In this document: positions 55,801 to 64,000 of the stretch, piece after piece
Position numbering within the stretch: position 1 is the first letter of the stretch
Layout of the letters: each line of letters starts with the position of its first letter
Source: Xenopus tropicalis
Taxonomy: Eukaryota; Chordata; Amphibia; Anura; Pipidae
Length of the DNA: 64,000 nucleotides
NCBI RefSeq assembly: GCF_000004195.4
Contig: NC_030678.2
Location: forward strand, 90,798,404-90,862,403
Reading direction: 5' to 3'
The notes under the pieces: model-generated
What the model saw: the letters and a program-made list of their open reading frames with translations, nothing else
Database searches by the model: none
Told to the model about the DNA's origin: nothing
Program-made: the position numbers and the translations under genes

Positions 55801-58800
55801 GCTCATAGCCCTTTTACACTACACACCTAAACTGGTCTCTGCTGTTAAGGAAACAATTACACAATGCCAGGAACGCATCCAGTATACTAAGAATAATTAA
55901 TTCTTTCACACTGAATTAGTATATGAGATATATTTGAACTGGTACACATTGCTATTGCACAATATATGATATACTAATGAGGATTACTGTATGTAGGGGT
56001 TTCTTTCTGTACACACTTTGTGTTTAGGTGCCCTTAAATAATCTTTGTCCTTCCAGGTAACTGAAATAGGATTTATATGATTATGCACAGAATTCTAAAT
56101 TTATGTGGACTTGGAGAAAGGAAACATTTGCCAATCATGGTTACCTATTTAAAATACTTACCATGGCAGCAGTCGGCCCAGCCTTGTCCAGGAACTTTTA
56201 CTGACAAAAAATCCAACCAGTGGATCAGTGATAGCATCCCAAACCCTGCCCGAGAAAAGGATGATGGAAGCATAGAAAGGAGGTACCTACAAAGGGGATT
56301 ATTAAAACTGAATATGAGAAGGGAAATATATGGATCTTGCCAGTTCATTAATCATAGATTGAAAAACGGATAACCAAATAACCAGGGTAGCATGCAAAAA
56401 TTGCCAAATGAGGGCATGAATAGGATGTAGATGCATTTCAAACCTCCCCCCAAACAAACACTTTAATGCACCTTCTTTCTAACCAATCTCTTTTTGTTCC
56501 AGATGGTCACTACTCCCTCAGATTAAAAGATTATTATTATGGGAAACTCCAAGTTGTACCACAGACTCAGCAATAACATTTAAATGTATTGAACACCTGT
56601 GTTTTGGGTTAACCAGTTCCATGATTTATAAAACTGTGTACCTTATAAAATAATTATGTGCCCACTGGGAAGGCTACATTATTTGTAGACATTTTTACAG
56701 AGAAGGGAGGTGATATTTTGTTTGACAAGTAAGAGGCTATAAGTGATGCAGGCTACTGAAAATTACAGTATCTTAGGATACATGGAAGTGACATGTTATA
56801 GAGGTGTAGCTACAAGTGATGTACTGAATCCAAGATTTGGTTATGCATTCAGCTGAATCCTTTTGCAAAATACAGATTAAGCCAAAACCAATGCAAACCT
56901 TTAAAATAATGTAACTTTAGAAAACTGGATGACTGAAAAGTACACATTTTTTCTAACGATACATTGTGGACCTTTACAATCCCATGCAGGCACTGCAGTA
57001 CAAGAGTGTATAAATGTGCTGAGATTAAATGACAGGCAGTACCTGGAATGCCAAAGGATATAATAGAGAAACATGTATGTTTTCTCCTAGTCAAGAAATA
57101 CAAAGTACCAAGCAAATATTGCATTCAAACAAACTAGCAAATTTAACTGGTTGATTAAAAGGTACTAATGATGTGTGGGTGGGGAACAACCCAACCCACA
57201 CCCGATGCTTACACGCAAAACTTAACATACACCTGACACTAAACTGCAAATTGTTGCTATTGTAGGACTCAACCTGTACACATGTGTGCCAGCTTTGTAT
57301 GCTACTTTTGCACACATCTCTGATTGCAAGACAGGGAATCTTTGATAGCAGAGAAGGGGTGTAATTCCCCAGTCCTGCACCCAACCCTAACCCGCAGTGG
57401 TCACCTCAAATTTCAACCTGAATCCTCCCAACGTTAACTTGTGGGTCCCACTAGTTTTAGATCAACCCACACATAACTAATAGATACTGTTTATTACTAC
57501 TGATGCAAATAATGTGTCTTTTAATACACTACTGCTATAGGTGTCTGTTGGGAGGGACCCATGAATGTGTGTATGTATATCACTAAGGCTAGATAGCATT
57601 CTACATTCAAGAGGTTCAATATAATCAGGACACATAATATAAGGTATCCATAAGTTATTACCTGTGCTATATCCAATAGAAAAATTTGTAGGAAGAATCC
57701 CAGTGCACAACCAGTTATCTGATAAGGAGCTCCACCAATGGCAAAACATATCTTACTGCAGACAGAGAGCTTGTGCTTTCCTGATCGGCTCTGTAAGATG
57801 AAAAAAAAATGGTTTTGTTAGGTCGGTTTGGCAAAACTGTTGCTGGTACAAAGCAAGGATTTTAAACCTAGAGGGTAAGCTAGGCAACTCTTAGGAAACA
57901 TATTTATTGTAGAGGTAAAGCAGTGTCCTGGCACTGTAGTAAATGTTTTCTTTCCAGGGAATCTCACGTGAGATTCCCAGCAGAGGTCAGATGTTTTAAA
58001 ATGGCAAACATGTTGTGCTAGGAATAATGTCCAACATAAGGCCAGGGTGTAAATTAAAAGCCATTTGGCACCATAAACAGCAGAAACATAGAGGATAGTA
58101 CAGTAGCTGCCAAGAGGAGTACAGCCACAGTAACAGAAGTTCTCCAAACTGGGACACAGCAATATGTTTGGCAGACCTAGCAACATCTCAAGGGGTGGCA
58201 GGATAATGGGGGTGGGGGGGTGGGTCCAAGAATGATGCACAGTGACTGTGACAATGTGTACGCTGTTCAATATAGGCATAGATAATGTCGTTTTAGATAA
58301 TGTAGTTCTATTGTCTCTGGCCTGGCACAAACTTGGCACTATTTCGTTGCAAAGATTTGTGGCTCCTGTTAAAGGTTTATGCTGCTGTTACAAATGCATG
58401 CAGAACCTATGTATTCAGTGTATAATGCTGCTAAACAGTCCTTCATCAAGTGGAATGTTAATACCTCTCACTCCTGGTGTGCCATAAAGGTTGGCAGAGC
58501 AGCATAGGTCATGATTTTTTAAGACTGAGCAGGTGGTATTAATAACCAAATACAGTTCCAGCAGTAGCATGGAAAGAATGTGTATGTGCGCATGCACACA
58601 AATAAATGAGTGCAAAGGTTACCTTTCTGTATTGCTATAATATATTTATATATGTTTGTGTGTTTTATATAGTGCATATACAAAAAGCAGACACTATGGG
58701 GGAGATTTACTAATCCACGAACGGACCGTAATGGTCGGTATTTTTCCGACTTTTTCGGATGTCCCGCATTTTTTTTGGATATTTTCCATGACTTTTTTGT

Positions 58801-60391
58801 CGCCATCGCGAAAAAATCGGATTGGTTTTTCCGCCGTTTACTATCGCTCAATACGAAAAAATCACAACGGCGATGAAAAAGGCGAGCAAAATACGATAAA
58901 GTCGCGATGGCAACTAAAAAGTTGCGACAAATACGAAAAATTGCGACGGTGACGAAAAAGTCACAAAAATTTGGTTTCCAATATGAATTTTTCCCTTTTG
59001 GGATTCGGATTTGTGGATTAGTAAATCTGCCCCTATGTGTTTGCATATAGAGGATATACATCTATACATTTAAAGAGCACATATAATGCGTATACACACT
59101 GTATATTCATGTAGAAGCAAAATCTGCTCATGAAAAGCAGAAAGTATGAATAAATAATGTGAATACATATAGAAATGGAAATACAATTAGACCATTGAAT
59201 ATGTAAGTGTACATACATTAGGCAGATATGTACATGCCCACAGAATATATATGTATAAAAGGCAAACTGTATATGTGTATACATGTGTTCAGTGCATGTG
59301 TTAGGTTACAGGACATTGCATGACAGGTTTCCTTTAGTGTATATTAACTTCCCTTATGAAGGTCAAAAACATGAAATATGTACTTTAAATGAGGAAGCTA
59401 TTTTAATACATAGCAGCTATAAATGGGCGGAGAACTTTGATTCCAATACAGCGCTGAAAATGACGCCAGTTGCTCCCGTTCCTGGTACGGAGTAACATTG
59501 TATCAAGTTGCCAACTCTGTATTTAGATCATAAGCACAAGGCCTTGAAACATTTCAATTTCCAGCCTTGACTGGCATGGATAAGAGCCAATAAATTATCA
59601 GAAACACAAAATCACAGCCTACTTGCATACATTGTGGACTATACCTAAAAACTGGGCGTTGGTGTAGGTACCCTGGTAATGTATGCGACAGGCAGCTGCT
59701 GTCGTTACCAGTGGTTGTGCTTTGAACTTCAAACTCCAAAGTAACTATAGCAAGGTGTCCAAGATACCTATATAGTTCAATAAATAAATGATATATGGAT
59801 TTTGAAAAGAGGGTGGCATTCAACTTAGCAAGAAGTGCCTTAGTCACAAAAAAATTATGATAAAATAATGGTAAAATAATATTGACTACTGTCTGTTCTA
59901 CATATAGCCCTGACACCAGCCAATATTATATGTACATCAAGGGCAAGTATTCAGTATGTACTGATTACACATACTCTTGGAATCTCTGAAAAGAAAGAAC
60001 TTACCAAGGGCCAATGGAAAAGAAGCACATCAGAAAGGTCAAACTCGTTTCTAAGAAAGCTCGTTTTAAATTCTCGCCTTCCCATACACTAACACATATG
60101 GCACACTTTTAGGTAAGGCAGACAGCACAAGAGCTGTAGTTCCGCAAGTGCCTGAGGGCCCCAAACAGGGCATCCTTGTAGGGTAATTCTAATACAGGAC
60201 CGTACCTCTGAGAGCACAGAGTCGCTTTTGTGCTGTGTAGTATCACATGAGTTCTGTGAGGCGCCTGCTATTAGCTAATAAGCATACTGGAGCGCATACA
60301 GGATTCACTAACTCACCTGAGTGGGGCTGCCAGGCTCATTCTTCTGACCCAATAAGCCGGCACAGGAGGCGTTTTCACTTTCTTTTTCCAT
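41481..60391 (-). CDS. MFSD2A: Sodium-dependent lysophosphatidylcholine symporter 1 (14 exons, 525 aa)
   Basis: Major facilitator superfamily transporter that flips lysophosphatidylcholine carrying DHA and other long-chain fatty acids across the plasma membrane of blood-brain-barrier endothelium and liver. Exons in transcript order: 60391-60317, 57790-57662, 56286-56162, 53796-53670, 53562-53484, 53115-52943, 52311-52221, 52130-52009, 51627-51544, 51072-50989, 50286-50174, 48859-48716, 48449-48273, 41535-41481. Phases agree throughout (1578 nt). Twelve membrane spans are expected. The sodium-site aspartates lie in [10 protein letters not shown] (Asp85, Asp89); Glu310 (LLEGNF) and Lys434 (FFTKFASG) match charged residues important in the mammalian protein. 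The extracellular loop has sequons N216-T-S and N225-I-T and Cys205, which probably pairs with Cys458. The loop is shorter than in human, accounting for most of the size difference. Confidence 0.96.
42951..43102. repeat. GA-rich tract and (TA)n microsatellite
   Basis: A GAGAGAGAGAGAGGGAGGGAG purine run at 42952-42990 precedes an uninterrupted (TA)n of about 65 bp at 43038-43102. Confidence 0.9.
43525..43860. repeat. 169-bp tandem duplication
   Basis: The phrase GGCTCCCTCTGCTCCTTGCAG then TGGCAGGCA..CACC..C begins at about 43529 and again about 169 bp later, followed each time by GGGAGTTCCT.ACACAG, CCTTCCT and CTGTGCCCTGCTCT. Copies are about 85-90 percent alike. The surrounding 43215-43520 could belong to the same unidentified dispersed repeat. 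Confidence 0.7.
44696..44917. repeat. 222-bp near-perfect palindrome
   Basis: The arms 44696-44797 and 44816-44917 (102 bp each) are reverse complements with about two mismatches, around an 18-base spacer (GTTTCCCTTCAAGCAAAA). They contain ATAGATAGTGAATCCACTCC and GGGCCAAACATAAATGGG. Confidence 0.92.
45961..46132 (+). other. Unassigned terminal-exon-like unit
   Basis: On the plus strand a good acceptor (pyrimidine-rich, TTGTTCTTGCCCAG at 45947-45960) is followed by 42 open codons, [20 protein letters not shown] then [20 protein letters not shown] and SL. TGA is at 46087-46089 and AATAAA at 46127-46132. I do not recognise the peptide and found no upstream plus-strand exon. It could be a real 3' exon antisense to MFSD2A, a relict, or chance. 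Confidence 0.35.
47235..47656. repeat. T2-like MITE, copy C
   Basis: TTAAAGGAACAGTAACACC to GGTGTTACTGTTCCTTTAA with TTAA on both sides. Same palindrome as copies at 17482 and 28988. Confidence 0.87.
48273..48449 (-). CDS. MFSD2A: MFSD2A exon 13 (last membrane span)
   Basis: Encodes [20 protein letters not shown], the last membrane span [19 protein letters not shown] and [15 protein letters not shown]. Ends CG before GTAAGT, phase 2. Confidence 0.95.
48716..48859 (-). CDS. MFSD2A: MFSD2A exon 12 (Lys434)
   Basis: Encodes [20 protein letters not shown], then [20 protein letters not shown]. Phase 2 at its end; donor GTAAGT. Confidence 0.95.
48965..48998. repeat. (TA)n tract
   Basis: Short (TA)n run adjoining the hammerhead-like repeat block. 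Confidence 0.8.
49015..49560. mobile_element. Penelope-like / retrozyme-like repeat block with hammerhead cores
   Basis: The block contains the phrase CTGAAGA + stem + GAAACGTT in forward orientation (49473-49507) and as an exact 35-base reverse complement (49432-49466). Degenerate relatives lie at 49325-49375 (AGCACAGTTAGTGCTGGAAA) and 49035-49065. A second inverted pair AAATATAAAGTATTTATTGA / TCAATAAATACTTTATATTT lies at 49315-49395. Such CTGANGA...GAAA motifs are a hallmark of Penelope-like elements carrying hammerhead ribozymes. Confidence 0.55.
49571..49622. repeat. (TA)n microsatellite
   Basis: About 52 bp of uninterrupted TA, next to the hammerhead-like block. Confidence 0.9.
49650..49830. 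repeat. Inverted repeat pair and (TA)n
   Basis: CATACAAAAAAGACCAGC and ACACTGGGATTT at 49686-49718 are mirrored by AAAATCCCAGTGTCGCTGG then TCTTTTTTGTATG at 49758-49790, followed by (TA)n to about 49828. Confidence 0.75.
50174..50286 (-). CDS. MFSD2A: MFSD2A exon 11
   Basis: Encodes [20 protein letters not shown] to AAAFLLP. Phase 2 at its end; acceptor TTTTGCAG, donor GTGAGC. Confidence 0.95.
50989..51072 (-). CDS. MFSD2A: MFSD2A exon 10
   Basis: Encodes [20 protein letters not shown], then TAVYFGIS (336-363). Donor GTAAGT. Confidence 0.95.
51544..51627 (-). CDS. MFSD2A: MFSD2A exon 9 (Glu310)
   Basis: Encodes [20 protein letters not shown], then QNILLVVM. Acceptor TGTTTCAG, donor GTGAGT. 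Confidence 0.95.
52009..52130 (-). CDS. MFSD2A: MFSD2A exon 8
   Basis: Encodes [20 protein letters not shown] to [10 protein letters not shown] (to residue 307). Acceptor CTTACAG, donor GTGAGA. Confidence 0.95.
52221..52311 (-). CDS. MFSD2A: MFSD2A exon 7
   Basis: Encodes [20 protein letters not shown], then [10 protein letters not shown]. Donor GTGTGC is weak; ends in phase 1. Confidence 0.93.
52943..53115 (-). CDS. MFSD2A: MFSD2A exon 6 (glycosylated loop)
   Basis: Encodes [20 protein letters not shown], then the extracellular loop with Cys205, sequons N216 and N225, ending SLSST (236). Donor GTGAGT. Confidence 0.95.
53484..53562 (-). CDS. MFSD2A: MFSD2A exon 5
   Basis: Encodes [20 protein letters not shown], then DSATGY. 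Phase 1 at its end; donor GTAAGT. Confidence 0.95.
53670..53796 (-). CDS. MFSD2A: MFSD2A exon 4
   Basis: Encodes [20 protein letters not shown] to [10 protein letters not shown] (to residue 152), two membrane spans. Acceptor TTTCACAG, donor GTAAGA. Confidence 0.95.
54788..55119. repeat. Inverted-terminus repeat (GGTACAGGTATGGGATC)
   Basis: The ends GGTACAGGTATGGGATC and GGTCCTATACCTGTACC are near-exact inverted repeats. The interior has TTATCCGGAAACCC and TTATCTGGAATACCC. A fragment of the same family lies at 62800-62880. In MFSD2A intron 3. Confidence 0.75.
55120..56161. other. MFSD2A: MFSD2A intron 3, rest
   Basis: No recognised exon or element between the repeat at 55119 and exon 3. Confidence 0.5.
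56162..56286 (-). CDS. MFSD2A: MFSD2A exon 3 (sodium-site Asp85/Asp89)
   Basis: Encodes [20 protein letters not shown], then [20 protein letters not shown]. Ends in phase 2 within Trp110. Acceptor TTTGTAG, donor GTAAGT. Confidence 0.95.
57170..57480. repeat. Dispersed repeat shared with 27800-27990
   Basis: GGGTGGGGAACAACCCAACCC, GTATGCTACTTTTGCACACAT, AATTCCCCAGTCCTGCACCC and CTAACCCGCAGTGG. Present in MFSD2A intron 2. Confidence 0.4.
57662..57790 (-). CDS. MFSD2A: MFSD2A exon 2 (TM1)
   Basis: Encodes [20 protein letters not shown], then [20 protein letters not shown] (26-68). Acceptor CTTACAG, donor GTAATA. Confidence 0.95.
58698..59033. repeat. Palindromic MITE (GGGGGAGATTTACTAA)
   Basis: GGGGGAGATTTACTAATCC at the left is mirrored by GGATTAGTAAATCTGCCCC at the right, with TAT on both sides. 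The interior repeats GCGACGGTGACGAAAAAGTC-like phrases in both orientations, giving spurious long open frames. In MFSD2A intron 1. Confidence 0.8.
60317..60391 (-). CDS. MFSD2A: MFSD2A exon 1
   Basis: Encodes [20 protein letters not shown] to SPTQ (1-25), the cytoplasmic N-terminus. The ATG has A at -3 and G at +4. Donor GTGAGT, phase 0. Confidence 0.88.
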
Positions 60392-60790
60392 GATGGGGAC
60401 GCTGGGTAAGGCACTAGATATTCAGAGGTATTCAGTACTACGTGGAGCAGCTTGGCCAGTCTCACGCTTGCTTATTTTAAGGGTATGTCCTGAGTGGTAT
60501 GCACCTCCACTACGGGCGCAGTATTCTGTAGCTCGCCAGGAGTTCGGAAAGCACCTCACACCCTTTCGGTACCCGCCGTGAATGAGTAAGTGCGTTCCTT
60601 TGGGTTCTCCCTTCCCAATACCTCATCCAGCGCTCGCCTCCTCAGTCTGGCATATGAATGAGCTGCGTGAGACCGGTGCCTCGTATGACCGCCACGCCCA
60701 CCACACAAGCGCCTACAATGACAGCTGCGTAATAGAAGGGGGTGCGGTCGGCTCGAACACATTTGTCACGCCCCTTTAACGTCTTTCGAG
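60392..60790 (-). promoter_or_regulatory. MFSD2A: MFSD2A promoter region (inferred)
   Basis: The 400 bp upstream of exon 1 have more CpG than the surrounding AT-rich DNA (for example GTACCCGCCG, ACCGCCACGCCC, GGTCGGCTCG at 60570-60755). No TATA box or single dominant motif stands out. Confidence 0.4.
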
Positions 60791-61700
60791 CATCCTCCCC
60801 AAGTGTCAGAGGTTTTGTGTGTGTAAATTTATCCCTACTGTATGTACACATACTCGAGTCTGTCAAACGCGGTAAAGAAGTACAGGCCACCCAATTAATA
60901 GAATGCAAAGCCCGCACTCCTCTTCGCTTTATTATTGAATCAGTTGTAGGTTGGGGAGGGTTCTGTCATTTGGTAATGGGAGTTTGACAGATCGCTTGTG
61001 TGAGAGAGACAAGCGTACGCAGATGCACACATTAACCAACGACACATACTCAGCCTTATACACCCACACAATTCATCTATTCGTTTGATACAATAAAGTG
61101 TCCATTTTAGGTTAGACTCGCAACACTCAACGTTCTGTCACTCTTTACCGCTCATTCTGCTTTTTCCCCCCAGGATATTGCAATATACAGTACAGCCCTG
61201 CCTATATCGCTAGAATTTGTAACTACCACATCACGTGACGCATAAATGCCTCACCCCTCACTTTGGCTGTGCCTTCCCCCGCAGAATGCCATTGAATCGA
61301 ATCAATCGCTCCCCGTTTGTCTAACCATGTCCACAGTTACAGATTCTAACTTGAAAATTTCTGAAATGTGCCATTTTGAAATGATTACAGTAAGGACATA
61401 TTGGCACTGATAGGGTTGGAGGAATTCGAGCTGCGTCGCTTCTGGCGGCTATATATGGGGTGGGTGTGTCCCGTTGTGATCGCCGCGGGTAGCTGCAGGC
61501 CAATGCTACACTACCGAGTCAGGCTGGCAGGAACACATCACGCTGATAGGCGTAGGTGCTGGCGCTTGGATGCAGCCACGGATATTGCCTACCTTATGTT
61601 AGCTCATATGTACAGAGGTATAGCTACGGATGGGTGGGGCAAATATTTTTAACAGAGCAGGAAAAATTCTAGGTTTCGCGTACAGAGTGATTTGAGTAGG
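60791..61700. other. Upstream intergenic sequence, no gene recognised
   Basis: Moderate CpG, small frames only. A TCACGTGACG E-box-like motif is at about 61231-61240. Confidence 0.45.
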
Positions 61701-61734
61701 TAGACACCAGTATTGCATATAAGAAATCTTGGGG

Positions 61735-62255
61735 AGGGATATAGGCAGGTCCTGACTGAGATTGAAAATAGCCACTGGCATTTTAAGTACGCAGAGGCCC
61801 AAATAACCCCCTCCCAAGGCCCAATGAATAGTGATTGTCTATGGCACCTAACAGCAGCCACTCTGACATTTGCCAGAAACTATAGTTTGCCAGTCCAGGC
61901 CTGGATATAGGTTTACCGGGTCAACATGACTAAAGTTTGCACTAAATTTGCACCTGGGGATATAATTACATGAGATTGTACAGGAATACAACCATACTGG
62001 GAATCTGCTAAGTAGATTTTTTTTAGGATCATAGCACAAGGAGCTTATTCTCCACTAGTATATATCAGGTGAAAAGAAGATCCCATATATAAAATAAGGC
62101 CTGGGACTGGGATTTAAAATAGGTCCTGGCATTTGAACGACACAGAGACCCCAGCAAACCCCCGCCAGCCCACTAAATTGTAACTGTGTATGGCATCTTA
62201 CAGCAGCCCCACTGGCATTTGCAAGAACCCACAGATTGCTAGTCCATGCCTGAAT
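61735..62255. repeat. Two direct copies of a dispersed repeat
   Basis: Copy one (about 61740-61905) has ACTGGCATTTTAAGTACGC, CAGAGGCCC and CATTTGCCAGAAACTATAG. Copy two (about 62100-62252) has CCTGGCATTTGAACGACAC, CAGAGACCCC and CATTTGCAAGAACCCACAG. About 360 bp apart, same orientation. Confidence 0.6.
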
Positions 62256-62799
62256 GAAATGTGCTGAAAGGGGTTGTTCACCTGTCAACAAAAAGTGCAT
62301 AAATACAAATTTTCCGAGTAGTCCAGATCAGCGACAAACATTCAGTGCCAGTACTAATTGCCATCACATCACAGTAAGTCACCTCTACATTCAGCACTCT
62401 GAAGCAAACACATTGGACTTTCAAGCTGCTGGCTAAATAGTCAACCCATAATCAACCCCAACCCACCCTCTCCAGACCTGCCAGCTATCATGGGGCCTGC
62501 TTTGCCTGTCACCACGAAGAGACTAAAGCAGCCAATAGACCTCTTTAACCAGTGCTCAGTACTGGTAGATGGTCAACAAGAATGTCAAAAAGGCCGCTCC
62601 TCGTAACTTAAAGAGCCCAAATTTAGAATTTTAAATAAAACTATTGGCTCCTCTAGTGCAGAGAATGCTATTGCATACCCTAGGCAGCCTCAGGGCGGCA
62701 CTAGGGGTCAAAACGCCCCTATTGGCACCCTGCCCTTGTGACTATGGGCAAATTCTCCTGTTGCCCAATTATAAAAGTTGCCTGTGTAACTTGCTGTGT

Positions 62800-62880
62800 A
62801 TGGAATCTATTATCCAGAATACTCAGGACCTGGGGTTTTCCAGATTTGGCATACAAAAAAATAGGTTTTATGCATAGTGT
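62800..62880. repeat. Fragment of the GGTACAGGTATGG-type repeat
   Basis: TTATCCAGAATACTCAGGACC and GGGGTTTTCCAGAT resemble the end of the element at 54788-55119. Confidence 0.5.
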
Positions 62881-62894
62881 GGGACCAAGATTTA

Positions 62895-63056
62895 GGGTGA
62901 AGACACATGGAGCTACTTAGTAGCAGCTACTTGTCACGGCTACTAAATCCCAGAAAATACCCTGCCATAGACAATAAGGCCACTGCTAAAACACATGTAG
63001 AAATGTCTGTAGCCACGACAAGTAGCTGCTACTAGTAGCTCTGTGTGTCTTCACCC
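62895..63056. repeat. ACTTGTAGC-type MITE, intact copy
   Basis: GGGTGAAGACACATGGAGC at the left mirrors GCTCTGTGTGTCTTCACCC at the right, with TTA on both sides. Arms carry AGTAGCAGCTACTTGTC / GACAAGTAGCTGCTACTAG. Confidence 0.85.
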
Positions 63057-64000
63057 TTAATGTGGGGTTTGGGTACACCCCAGCCCTGCAGTTTGAGGAG
63101 GCATTCATTCCATCAAAGATCTTGGGTAGGCATTCACAGATTCCAGAAACAGGTAAAATAACTGTAAATCTATATTCCAATACAAGTAGGACAGAAAACA
63201 GACTTACGTATTTTGTGCCCAAGCACCTTTTTGGACAAGAGGTCTCGATATTTTGAATTATCATACCTCAAGTAAACAATCATTTAACATTATTGCCATC
63301 AATATGGATTACTAATAGTTGGGAACAAATACTGTTTAATTATTTTAATTATTGTTTGCAACTCTTTCTTCCATAATGTTGCCACACTATTCACTGGGTG
63401 TGCAGGAAATTTTGACAATAGTTTGAATTTTCCACCTAGTCCCTTGTGTAGGTGTGGCTAGCAGGTGGCATACAGCCCCTAAAATCTTCTTACCTGAGGC
63501 TGGGTTCTTTTTGACCCACAAATCCAGGCCTAGTCACAACAGGTTGTTTTAAGCTAAGGATGCTATCTTTTAATTTCTACCTTGGGTATATATATGGAAA
63601 GTCACCAGCTAAAAGTTTCATGCAGTTGGAGCTAGCACAATAACAGCAAGCAGGCAGGTGCCATTTTGTTAAGTTCAAGTTTTGTCTTGCCCACAATTAT
63701 GGAGGGTGGAGGAATGTAAGGAGTTCAGTGACATCTATGAAGTGCTGAATGCATAGAGGCAGGGCAGCCAATAAATGACTGACAGTTCAGATTTTTAAAA
63801 ACATTTTAACAGGATATACCTGTTACCGTTTATGTGTTGGAGACAGGTCCTTTTTAATTCATTAATGTACATAGCAGGATATAAATGCTTGTAAAACTGA
63901 AAAACTGATGTGTGTAGTGGTGGCATACAAGCAAACAAAATTTTTATCTGAGGGTGGGCTTCCTACAAATCAGGCCTGGTCACACCAGGTTATTGGGTTG
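63057..64000. other. Intergenic, direct-repeat motif
   Basis: CACAAATCCAGGCCTAGTCAC and AACAGGTTG (about 63520) recur as ACAAATCAGGCCTGGTCACAC then CAGGTTATTGGG (63965-63996), about 450 bp apart, which could be parts of an LTR or duplicated repeat that continues beyond the window. No gene recognised. Confidence 0.35.

Noticed and set aside
57818..58339. 173-codon minus-strand frame upstream of MFSD2A exon 2
   Set aside because: It lies in intron 1, shows no homology I can name, and is not needed for the continuous MFSD2A frame.
58519..59061. 180-codon minus-strand frame
   Set aside because: Most of it lies in the palindromic MITE at 58698-59033; the serine/lysine-rich composition comes from repeated GACGAAAAA phrases.
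1..64000. tRNA, rRNA or snoRNA genes
   Set aside because: I saw no cloverleaf with A/B boxes, no rRNA-like conserved blocks and no convincing box C/D pair; a covariance-model scan would be needed to exclude snoRNAs in the introns.

Overview
This window is vertebrate nuclear DNA. It has spliced genes with GT-AG introns and several kilobases of intron and intergenic DNA packed with miniature inverted-repeat transposons (MITEs), hAT elements, LINE fragments and (TA)n tracts. The repeat vocabulary (TTAA-flanked T2-like MITEs, GGGCTnTGnCAC palindromes with TAA target duplications, short repeats ending in TTTATAAATAAATG) is typical of the frog genus Xenopus. I cannot tell X. tropicalis from X. laevis by eye.

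Three protein-coding genes can be reconstructed exon by exon with intact reading frames. PPT1 (+, 10451-18080, 9 exons, 299 aa) is the lysosomal palmitoyl-protein thioesterase. CAP1 (-, coding 35090-21857, 12 coding exons plus a 5'UTR exon near 38.1 kb, 475 aa) is the actin-recycling adenylyl cyclase-associated protein. MFSD2A (-, 60391-41481, 14 exons, 525 aa) is the sodium-dependent lysophosphatidylcholine transporter. Its last 18 amino acids lie on a small exon 6.7 kb downstream of the rest. The order and relative orientation match the human MFSD2A-CAP1-PPT1 block on chromosome 1p34 as I recall it. PPT1 and CAP1 are tail to tail; MFSD2A lies upstream of CAP1 in the same direction. The three genes are neighbours by descent and share no pathway visible here, although PPT1 and MFSD2A both handle lipid or acyl substrates.

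Layout: 1-10.3 kb is intergenic (MITEs, a CR1/L2-like LINE fragment on the minus strand, a hAT element with a 12-unit minisatellite). 10.3-19.1 kb is PPT1, whose large intron 6 holds an L1/Tx1-like fragment split by a long TTAA palindrome. 19.1-21.8 kb is the shared 3' region. 21.8-38.2 kb is CAP1. 38.2-41.5 kb is a MITE-rich intergenic gap. 41.5-60.4 kb is MFSD2A. 60.4-64 kb is upstream sequence with dispersed repeats and no recognised gene.

The observations most worth a second look are: a CLEAR/E-box-like site 20 bp before the PPT1 start codon; a palindromic MITE that interrupts an L1 reading frame at TTAA such that its removal would restore the frame; paired hammerhead-ribozyme-like cores in a MFSD2A intron; a 222-bp near-perfect palindrome in the same intron; and an open acceptor-ORF-stop-AATAAA unit (45961-46132, + strand) that looks like an unassigned terminal exon.
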